From contig MGSU01000145.1 of assembly GCA_001799195.1 (NCBI GenBank), forward strand, positions 1-9,607: DNA of 9,607 nucleotides, read 5' to 3'. Below the pieces are notes generated by a model. It saw only the letters and a program-made list of their open reading frames with translations. It had not been told where the DNA came from and did no database searches. This stretch comes from Deltaproteobacteria bacterium RIFOXYA12_FULL_61_11. Its GTDB lineage: Bacteria > Bdellovibrionota_F > JAHFAK01 > YA12-FULL-61-11. The translations under genes were made by a program, and so were the position numbers. This document shows, one piece after another, positions 1 to 6,900 of the stretch (the first letter of the stretch is position 1; the number at the start of each line of letters is the position of its first letter).

Positions 1-702
1 GGTCTTTGTACGCTCCTTCTGCTCCTTTCGCTCTCTCCTCTCACGCTCCTGGCCGGAGCCGACGACGAGCTCCTATCCGCCTGTGGTCCGATGCTCGAGG
101 ACCGCATCACCACCGAAGAATTCTCAGCCTTCCTCGACAAACACCAAGACGCTCTCTCCCCCCTCCTCGCCGACCTCGGTAGCTTCAACCTCGACGAACT
201 CAAGGCCGAGATGCTGCGGGTCTGGACGACGGAGAAGGACAGCGGAGGCAACGGCGCCAGCCACGTCCTCTGCGGGGAGTTCGACCGCCGCGCTATCGGC
301 GGGCTGCACTGGAAACTGCGCTACGACCTGCTGCACAAAGCCGGGTTGCTCGTGGATGAACAGAAGAAGCCGTCCTCACACGAGCAGGTGTATGCCTCCG
401 GGTACCGGGCTCACCCCTTGGTGGTCAAGGCCGAGAAAAAGCTTGGTTCCTTCGCCCTCGACCGCGATGGCTTGGCCCAGTTGACCTTCGGGTTCGAAGC
501 CGCCGTCAAGTGCTGCTCCAAACAACGCAGTCTCTACACCCTGCTCTGGGACGACCAACAGACCCGCACCGTGGCCTACAATTATCGCGGCAAGTATGAC
601 TACTATACGAAGGTCGTATGCGCGCTCAAGGGTTCGGTTCCTTACATCGTCACCCTCTATCCCATCGGCGACAAGCCGGACCAGGCCCCAGCCTGCGACT
701 GA
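1..702 (+). CDS. Exported EndoU-like endoribonuclease (5' end cut by window)
   Basis: The frame is open from base 1, so the true start lies upstream. The first in-frame ATG (base 91) would remove the signal peptide: residues 1-20 of the visible part are a leucine-rich hydrophobic stretch ending in AGA before DDELL, a plausible signal peptidase I site. The core looks like EndoU, a metal-dependent or metal-stimulated ribonuclease family that cuts RNA and leaves 2',3'-cyclic phosphate ends. HVLCGE (His88, Glu93) followed by GGLH (His103) mirrors the family pattern HVFVGE...GFH, with the same kind of His-His spacing (15 residues). Near the C-terminus, YIVTLYPI (about residues 217-224) resembles the family's final strand with its Thr/Ser-Tyr pair. 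The third catalytic residue, a lysine, cannot be assigned with certainty. Six cysteines in the mature part suggest disulfides, which fits export. Its end overlaps the next gene. The family call rests on motif memory and was not searched. Confidence 0.62.
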   Translation, partial: GLCTLLLLLSLSPLTLLAGADDELLSACGPMLEDRITTEEFSAFLDKHQDALSPLLADLGSFNLDELKAEMLRVWTTEKDSGGNGASHVLCGEFDRRAIGGLHWKLRYDLLHKAGLLVDEQKKPSSHEQVYASGYRAHPLVVKAEKKLGSFALDRDGLAQLTFGFEAAVKCCSKQRSLYTLLWDDQQTRTVAYNYRGKYDYYTKVVCALKGSVPYIVTLYPIGDKPDQAPACD

Positions 703-1616
703 TCTTCCTCGCCCTCACGCTGACGTGCGGGTCCCTCCAGGCTCGGGACCTCGATTTGCTCGCGCTCGGCGTTCGAGGAGGACTCTATGCCGGGGATTCT
801 TCCTGTTATCTCGTCGGTATCGACGGTCGCTTCCCGCTCCAACTCGACGGGGGCAGCTTCACCGAAGGAGTCGATCGTGCTCTGGCCCTGGGCACGCTCA
901 AAGGTACCCTGCCAGACCTCGTGGCAGGGCTCCGCGCCATCCTGGTCACCCACATCCACCTCGACCATCTCCACGGTTGGGCGCTGCGTTCGGTCATCGA
1001 CCTGGGACAGCGGCTCCGTGGAGAAGCTCCGGCGCCCCTGGTCCTGAGCAATCCCGACACCGTGCGTTCCCTGCAACGTCATGTCTTCAATGGCGAACTG
1101 TGGTTCGACGCCGCAACCGCCGCCTCGGGGAAACCCGTGTACCTCTATCAATCTCTCGGGGACGGCGAAACCCTACCGCTCGAGCAGCTCGCCTCCGGGC
1201 TGCTCCTCCACCACCTCCGCATGGAACACCCCGTCCCCACGAGCGCCTTTCTGATCGAACTCGACGGCCAGGTCCTGGCCTACTTCGGGGACACCGGCCC
1301 CCTGCCCCCGACCTTCTGGAAAGAACGGTTCCTTCCCCGGGTCGAGAAAGCCCGGCGCGTCAGTGTGGTGATCGAAGTATCTTTCTCCAACGAAAAAGAA
1401 GCCCTGGCGACGAGCAGCGGCCATCTCACCCCGACGCTCCTCGCCTCGCAGCTCGCCCATCTGCCGGAACCCCTCAGGTCACGCCTCGATCTCTTCCTGA
1501 CCCATCTCAAGCCCGGTGAGGAGGTTGGTATCCACGCCCAGCTCGAACCATTGCGCAGCATGGTGCGCAGCCTGACCGTCCCCGTGCAGGGCGCACGCTA
1601 CGCGTTGGGTCGCTGA
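618..1616 (+). CDS. Exported class-II cyclic-nucleotide phosphodiesterase (CpdP-like, metallo-beta-lactamase fold)
   Basis: This 332-residue protein carries the signature of class-II 3',5'-cyclic-nucleotide phosphodiesterases (yeast PDE1, Vibrio fischeri CpdP), which hydrolyse cAMP/cGMP to the 5' monophosphate. Visible motifs are THIHLDHLHG (His112, His114, Asp116, His117) for metal binding, QRHVFNGELW (His155) matching the family's HIFN-x-x-IW block, YFGDTG (Asp225), GHLTP (His269) and LTHLKP (His296). All expected metal ligands appear present. A hydrophobic segment at residues 28-42 ends in SLQA before RDLD, suggesting export to the periplasm as for CpdP. The start at 618 is the only ATG before the signal sequence. 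It has an AAGG four bases upstream but gives an unusually long 27-residue n-region and an 85-bp overlap with the gene before. A CTG at 699, overlapping the upstream TGA as CTGA, is a possible shorter start. Substrate is inferred, not shown. Confidence 0.8.
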   Translation: MRAQGFGSLHRHPLSHRRQAGPGPSLRLIFLALTLTCGSLQARDLDLLALGVRGGLYAGDSSCYLVGIDGRFPLQLDGGSFTEGVDRALALGTLKGTLPDLVAGLRAILVTHIHLDHLHGWALRSVIDLGQRLRGEAPAPLVLSNPDTVRSLQRHVFNGELWFDAATAASGKPVYLYQSLGDGETLPLEQLASGLLLHHLRMEHPVPTSAFLIELDGQVLAYFGDTGPLPPTFWKERFLPRVEKARRVSVVIEVSFSNEKEALATSSGHLTPTLLASQLAHLPEPLRSRLDLFLTHLKPGEEVGIHAQLEPLRSMVRSLTVPVQGARYALGR

Positions 1617-1662
1617 AGCCGGCAAGCAAGGAAGTGGGAAGTGAGACCAGAGGGGGGTGCTC

Positions 1663-2991
1663 TCAGTCTTTCTGCGGGAAAAGGGGATCCTCGGCGAGCA
1701 GTTCCAACCGGTGCTCGTTGGCAAAATTTCTATCCAACATGTTGCAATTATCATCTTGTTCGCCGGCTTCTTCCCAACACTGGCGTTCGTTGTCGTTGAC
1801 CTTGATGAAGCCTCCCTCCGAACTTCCGCTGGCGTCCTTGAAGATGACGTAATCGACGTCGTTCGTTGCATTGTGGAAGCGGAAGAAGGTCAGGAGCTCG
1901 CTCTTACGGTAGTACATGGTGCTGCGAGCCGCATCCGGTGCGTTGAGTTCGATCTTGCTCACCTGGTAGCTGTCGCTGTGGTGGTGATAGGTGAGTTGCA
2001 GCTTGCGGGTCACCTTCTCCTTCACGGGATCGAAGACCTGCCAGACCCCCTTCTTCCCATCCAGGCTGGTCACCCCGTTCATCAGCACGAAGTTGTCCAC
2101 GTCGATGCGCGGGCCAACGCCGCTGACCAGCAAAGACCAGATGAGGCCGCGCTCGGCCTTCACCATCTCGTGCGTAGGAGTGAAGTCAGCGACCGTCCGG
2201 GTCATGCCCCCGAAGACCGGAAGTTCAACGTCCTTCGCGGCCTGGATGATCAGTTTGACCTGGGTATAGACGGTTTTGGTCTCGTCTCCTTCTCCGGCAT
2301 AGGCATCTTCGTACTCGACCACCTCACCTTCCGGGAAGAAGTAGACCAAAGCGGCGTTCTGGAAATACGCGAGTTTGACCTTCTCGGTCCTCAGGCCGAA
2401 GTCGATCTTCTTGAGCAACCGCTCGGAGAAATCGAGGTGGGCGTACATGATGCCCTTGGCGAGCTTGAGCACCAGCTTGGCTTGGCCGTAAGCGTCCGAG
2501 GCCATTTTCATTTGGTCGACGAAATCGTCGACATCGGTCATGACATCTGCGCTGATCTTGATCGTGCCGGTCGGGAACCGGATGGAAGCGTTCATGGCCT
2601 TCAGGAAGTAGCCTCCGATGAACCCCGACATGTCGGCGCTGAAGGCGGAGGAGGGCGGGATCTCGGGCAGGTCGTCCCCGCTCTCGAAGGCTGCGGGCAG
2701 AGCGGCGGCGGGCAGGGCGCTCGAGCTCGACGAGGTCATGGCCGCGGGCAAAGCGGCGGCGGGCAGGGCAGCCATGGGCATCTCGCTCATCTGACCGCTG
2801 ACTCCCGCAAAAGCGGTGGTGTTCTTCATGCTCGTGGTGAGCACTTCCTCGATCGTGGGTTCATCGTCGGTAAGGGATTCTTGACCGTCGTCCTTTTTGT
2901 CGTCCCCGCCGAAGAACCCGCACCCCAGTGCGGCCACTCCCAACCCGAACAACAACACCAGTATCCCCACCTGCACCTTCCGCCTTTCCAC
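1663..2991 (-). CDS. Predicted lipoprotein of unknown function with ALPAA repeats
   Basis: I do not recognise this 442-residue protein. It starts with a charged n-region (MERRKVQ), a hydrophobic core, and AALGC with Cys24 as the likely lipidation site. Residue +2 is Gly, so by Enterobacterial rules it would go to the outer membrane. The mature N-terminus is acidic (DDKKDDGQ), followed by low complexity with two copies of ALPAAALPAA (residues 75-84 and 92-101) separated by a serine run. From about residue 120 the protein looks globular and rich in beta strands and charged residues. Near its C-terminus are two cysteines (ERQCWEE and DDNCNML) that could pair. The start is GTG, chosen because AGGAGG lies five bases upstream and a promoter fits just before it. 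The gene stands alone: it converges with the phosphodiesterase gene (46-bp gap) and is separated from the next gene on its own strand by 286 bp. Confidence 0.85.
   Translation of the reverse strand: MERRKVQVGILVLLFGLGVAALGCGFFGGDDKKDDGQESLTDDEPTIEEVLTTSMKNTTAFAGVSGQMSEMPMAALPAAALPAAMTSSSSSALPAAALPAAFESGDDLPEIPPSSAFSADMSGFIGGYFLKAMNASIRFPTGTIKISADVMTDVDDFVDQMKMASDAYGQAKLVLKLAKGIMYAHLDFSERLLKKIDFGLRTEKVKLAYFQNAALVYFFPEGEVVEYEDAYAGEGDETKTVYTQVKLIIQAAKDVELPVFGGMTRTVADFTPTHEMVKAERGLIWSLLVSGVGPRIDVDNFVLMNGVTSLDGKKGVWQVFDPVKEKVTRKLQLTYHHHSDSYQVSKIELNAPDAARSTMYYRKSELLTFFRFHNATNDVDYVIFKDASGSSEGGFIKVNDNERQCWEEAGEQDDNCNMLDRNFANEHRLELLAEDPLFPQKD
2693..2769 (-). repeat. Two 26-bp direct repeats coding ALPAA units
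   Basis: A 26-bp unit at 2693-2718 recurs at 2744-2769 with one mismatch (25/26), giving a 51-bp period. Both lie in the lipoprotein gene and encode the repeated ALPAAALPAA segments. The unit is itself built of shorter near-repeats of gcgggcag, so copy number could change by slippage or recombination without a frameshift (51 is a multiple of 3). Confidence 0.85.
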
Positions 2992-2996
2992 TCCGA

Positions 2997-3002
2997 CCTC
3001 CT
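2997..3002 (-). promoter_or_regulatory. Strong Shine-Dalgarno (AGGAGG) deciding the GTG start
   Basis: On the minus strand AGGAGG sits five bases before the GTG at 2991. It is the best ribosome binding site seen in the window. The nearest upstream ATG is followed at once by TAG, so GTG is the only sensible start. Confidence 0.85.
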
Positions 3003-3032
3003 ACATCCTGAGCATCCGACCCACGGCGAAGA

Positions 3033-3061
3033 AGTATAGCCCCGGTCGCGAGAGAAATCCA
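3033..3061 (-). promoter_or_regulatory. Sigma-70-like promoter for the lipoprotein gene
   Basis: On the minus strand the -10 box TATACT (3033-3038, 5/6 to consensus) lies 17 bp from a weak -35 TGGATT (3056-3061, 3/6). Transcription would start near 3026, leaving a leader of about 35 bases that contains the AGGAGG site. The AT-rich -10 stands out from the GC-rich surroundings. Predicted by eye only. Confidence 0.55.
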
Positions 3062-3122
3062 GTACAGGTTGCCACCCTTCTGTCTTGGGCGGGGTAAGGG
3101 GTCCTGTCGCCTCACACACCGA

Positions 3123-3202
3123 CGCCGCTGCATCCTACGCGGCGCTGGATGTCCGCATCCTTGCGGCCAACCCCACCATGCTCATGCTTGCGCGTGGTGG
3201 GG
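3123..3202. repeat. Cluster of inverted repeats (structured intergenic element)
   Basis: Several stems lie within 80 bases: CGCCGC/GCGGCG (3123-3128 with 3139-3144, loop 10); GGATG/CATCC (3147-3151 with 3156-3160, tetraloop TCCG); CCGCA/TGCGG (3153-3157 with 3162-3166, tetraloop TCCT); and an 11-bp stem with one G-T wobble (3171-3181 with 3192-3202, loop 10, core CCCCACCA/TGGTGGGG). CATCC at 3131-3135 can also pair with GGATG at 3147-3151, so some stems exclude each other. A G5C6 block follows at 3198-3209 or so. No T-run follows on either strand, so these are not classic intrinsic terminators. They lie downstream of the YciB-like gene and upstream of the lipoprotein promoter. Confidence 0.6.
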
Positions 3203-3238
3203 GCCCCCCGTCGGCGCCACCCCAACATGGTGACGAAC

Positions 3239-3279
3239 AACCTGCAGTGCACCCCAAGACAGCAGACATACTACAGGTT
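3239..3279. repeat. Inverted repeat at the end of the YciB-like gene
   Basis: AACCTG (3239-3244) pairs with CAGGTT (3274-3279) around a 29-base loop; the right arm overlaps the TAA stop codon of the gene ending at 3278. The long loop makes a stable hairpin uncertain. It could be part of the 3' end structure of the transcript. Confidence 0.35.
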
Positions 3280-3952
3280 ACCGAGAAGATGAGTTGGGGC
3301 GGGACGAGCGTGGATGCCCTGGTTGCAAGCGTCGATAGGCTTCTTCCAGACCAGGGTCGCGGTCATAGGTTTCGGCCTGGGGTCTGTTCCGGCGCCTGGC
3401 CAGGACCACCTCCAGGACGAGGATCAGCCCGAACAGGAGATAGAAGAACGGTCCCTTGCAGAGAGCCCACCAGCCCTTGCCCAGGAACAGCGCCGCCGCC
3501 CCTGTGAGGCCCGCGTGAAGGAGAAAGAACATCCCGAGCCGTACCGAGGTACCATCGAGAGCCGAGGCCACGGCCCTGTTTGGTAGCGGCCCGAGACGGC
3601 TCTCGTAGAGGACCGTCAGCAGCGACCGTCCCCTGAGGACCGAACCGAGGAGGATACCGGCGAAGAGGGCCTCGATGACCACAGGTTGGAACATGAAGGC
3701 AAGAGGGGACTGGAGGAGCACCGAGAGTCCCCCGGAGAAAACCACCATCGCGGTGAGCCCGAGAGCCAGGGTGTCCAGGGTCCGATACCGTAGATAGTGC
3801 CAGAGGACCTCCCCTACTCCGAGCAACGCCGCCGCCACGACGCCCCAGAACAACCCGAGGTACTCGTCGACCAGATAGAAACCGAGAAGCGGCACCAGGG
3901 AGAAGACTAATCCCCGCACGAGCGTGGTCCTGTTCACGGGAGGGGTCGGCAT
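3278..3952 (-). CDS. YciB/IspZ-like inner-membrane protein (septation protein A family)
   Basis: This 224-residue protein has about six hydrophobic segments (near residues 13-28, 32-50, 60-80, 88-106, 137-157 and 165-185). The block FQPVVIEALFAGILLGS (88-104) and the later RLGMFFLLHAG (138-148) resemble YciB/IspZ, an inner-membrane family implicated in envelope integrity and division in E. coli and in septation in Shigella. E. coli YciB is about 180 residues; this one has an extra charged tail of about 40 residues (RRRNRPQAE...), presumably cytoplasmic. It starts 6 bp after the stop of the TPR gene and has no clear Shine-Dalgarno, so translation is probably coupled to that gene. The VC0807-type membrane family is an alternative. 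The likeness is from motif memory, not a search. Confidence 0.68.
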   Translation of the reverse strand: MPTPPVNRTTLVRGLVFSLVPLLGFYLVDEYLGLFWGVVAAALLGVGEVLWHYLRYRTLDTLALGLTAMVVFSGGLSVLLQSPLAFMFQPVVIEALFAGILLGSVLRGRSLLTVLYESRLGPLPNRAVASALDGTSVRLGMFFLLHAGLTGAAALFLGKGWWALCKGPFFYLLFGLILVLEVVLARRRNRPQAETYDRDPGLEEAYRRLQPGHPRSSRPNSSSR

Positions 3953-3958
3953 CGGGGG

Positions 3959-6900
3959 TCAGACAAGCGCGATGTTCATGATCCGCCGGACCTTGGTGTA
4001 CTGTTCGGACACCGCGTAGCGCAGGAGCTCGTCGATAGGCCGGCACGCCTGGAAACGGGAGACCAGCTCGCTGCCCGTCTTCTCGGCGATGCTCGAGAGG
4101 TCGGGGTCGAGCTGTGCGAGCACGTTGATCGCCGACCGGATCTCGTTGCTGGCCAGCAAACCGACCCGGTCAGAGGTGTACTCCACGCCGCGCAGGTGCC
4201 GCTCGACCTCGACATCGTCCATGACTTTCTGGAAATCTTGTAAGGCCTCGTAGAGCCGTTCAGTATCGCACAGGTGTTCCCGTTTGCGGAACCCGCTGGC
4301 AAAACGGGTATATTCTTCTTGGTCGAACGGACCGATCCCCTCGACCTCGAGGTACATCTTACACAGGTAGGTGAGGATACGATGCAGGTTCTCGGCCCCG
4401 AGCTTCTGATAGAGATGATGACCGCTGCGAACCAGGAAGATGTGCTTGGCCAAGAGGAACCGTTGCTCCGAGGGCGAGAGTTCGGCCAGCCACTCCGCGG
4501 CGAGGACCAGGGTTGGAGGTTTGGACGGTTCCATGGCAAGGCCGTCCTGGAAACCCGACCGGACGTAGAACGTGAGTTCCGTCACGCCGAGCAGTTTCCT
4601 GATCTGGTCGAAGACCCGGCGCAGGTGACGATCGGACTTCTCGGTGATCTGGTCCTCGGCGGACAGTCCGTGTAACTCCATTGCATTGCAATCATAGAGA
4701 TTGAGCAACGCGGGGGTGATCAGCTTGAGCAGCCGGAACAGGAGCGCGGACTCGAAAGGATGGAGGATGTATTCCTCGTAGACCTGACTGTCGAAACGCT
4801 CGGGGCTGAGCTCGCTGTACCGCCGCTTGTGCTCGCTGACGAAGCGCTTGCTCTCCTCGTCCTCGGGACAGAAGAGCTGATGCACGGCATAGAAGATATA
4901 GGCTTGGTCGAGATCGCTCATCCTGCGGCTGAGGTTAGCGATGCGCAACATCCGGCGGGGCTGGTAGAGGTTCTCGCGCAGCTCGTCGCGTTCGACCTTG
5001 AGCTGCTGGAGGAGCGTGGAAACGGTCTTCTCACCGACATTGGTGATATCCGCCTCGCTCGCCAGTTCGTCGGCGCGCGTCTTGACGCGCTGGTAGCGCT
5101 CGGTCAGGGCAGCATCGGCGTGGTGCTGGCACAGTTCGTCGAGCTGCTCTAGGAACTCGGGGAGTTCCTTGGCATTGACCCGGTGCAGGAACTCGACCGC
5201 CTCGCGGAAGAGACGTTCGATCTCGTCATAGTTGTTGGTGAGCTTGTGGATCTGGGTCAGGTTGGTCAGGGTATAGAGATGCGCAGGATAGACATTGATG
5301 GTCCGGGCGTAGAACTCCCTGGCCTTCTCGATCTTGACGAACTTGAACTGGTGGACCGCGCCCATGGCGAAATTGATCAGGGCATCGATCAAGGCGTCGC
5401 GTTCGAGGAGGTAGGAACGGAGCAGATTGCGGGAATAGGACAAGAGATCACACCCCTTGAAGGGGTTCTTCTGGAACCTCGCGATGCGCACGAAGTTGAG
5501 GGCCAGGGTATCGGTCGGCCGGAAGTTGAATTGTTCGTAAACGAGCTGATACACCTTATGGAACACCCTGATGGCGTTCAAGTATTCGTCTTGTTGCACG
5601 TAGAGGAGACCGAGCGATTGCATCAAGCGGAGGTTGTTCGGCTCCAACGAAGCCGCTTTCTTGAAGAATTTCTCGGCGCCCTTGGCATCCTCGAGCGCCT
5701 GCAAGGCCACACCGAAATCATGCAGGAGGTAGGGCCGGAAGATGGGATTCTCGACCAATTTGTGTTCGATCGCGAGCAGTTTCGAAGCGGCTTCGTGCGC
5801 TCCCTCGGCCTGCAAGCCCAGGTGCCGGTTCCTCAACAGCGGCAGGCTGTCGATCCAGAGGTGCAAGGCCTGTTCGTAGAATTCCATGGCCTTGTCGAGC
5901 TGGCCGAGACCCTTGAGTTGGACATCCCCCAGCTCGAAGAGCAAGGAAGAACGGAGTGAGGGCTTCTCGGTGCTCTCGAGTTCGAGTTGGAGGATCTCCT
6001 GCAACCGCTGCCAGCGCTGGTCTTTTCGCAGGGCAGCCTTGAGCTGGACAAGGGATTGCTGTCCGAGCGCAGCGAGCTTGAGCGCGCTCTGGAAATACTC
6101 GTTCCCTTTCTGCGCATCTTTCAGAACCTCGTCGTAGATCAGTCCGATGGTCATCAGGATGCGAGCCTTGTGGGCCTTGTTGGCCAACTCGAGCGAATTC
6201 TGCTTGAGCTTCCGCACAATGGTCAACCAATCGTCCGGATCCGGGACCAGGCGGAGGTAGCACCCCAGATCTCCGAGATCCTCCAGACCGTTGACCTGGG
6301 CGGCAACCTGGTCGAGCAATTCGCGGGAATGCTTGCCTCGGAGGTCGAGTTCTTTGCCCAGGTTCAAGAGTTCGGTGTTTCCCGGGCTCAGGCGGATCGC
6401 CTCGAGGAAGAAACGGGTGGCCGTGGTCTTGTCCCCACGCCCCAAGGCTCCGCGGACCAGCCCCTGGTAACTCGACACCGCCCGCTCTAATTCCCCGGAC
6501 TCGAGGAGGACCCTGGCGAGTTGGTGCTCGACCTCCTGGCGGTGCTCGTTCCAGTCCCCGGGCGCGAGCAACCGCACCATGGTCTCGAGCAGGCTCCGGT
6601 CGGAGGGGAGAAGCTTCCTGGCGTACTCATACTGTTCCAGGGCGGCCGCGGCATTACCGAGCTTGTGCTCGAACAGGGCCCCGAGAGCGAGATGGACCTT
6701 CCCCTTGTAATCGGAGTCGCGGAGTTTCTTGATCAATCCTTCGTAGATCCCGACGGCCTTGTCGGCGTTGCCCAAACCCTCGTGACAGCGGGCCAAGCCC
6801 TCGATGATCTCCAGATTGCTCTCGATCGTTTCTTTATTCAGGCGTTCGGCCAAACGCTGCAGGAATTCTTTTGCCTTCAGGTAATTGCCGAGCTTATCGA

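Noticed and set aside
1-702. A classical polymorphic toxin-immunity pair
   Set aside because: The EndoU-like protein has its own signal peptide with no visible delivery domain, and its neighbour is an exported enzyme with intact catalytic motifs, not a typical immunity protein. The missing upstream part could change this view.
596-1519. A 307-codon + frame overlapping the phosphodiesterase
   Set aside because: Arg/Pro/Ser-rich low-complexity translation with no domain; the other frame carries all PDE motifs.
1617-1662. Terminator between the phosphodiesterase and lipoprotein genes
   Set aside because: Only a 4-bp stem (AGAG/CTCT) around a G6 run is present and there is no T-run.
1657-3039. 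A 460-codon open frame on the + strand, nearly the full mirror of the lipoprotein gene
   Set aside because: The minus-strand frame has a signal peptide, lipobox, AGGAGG site and promoter; the + frame has none and arises from codon bias in GC-rich DNA.
3085-3507. A 140-codon + frame running from the intergenic region into the YciB-like gene
   Set aside because: Its second half is antisense to a convincing membrane protein gene and turns into Pro/Gly/Arg-rich shadow sequence; no ribosome binding site seen.
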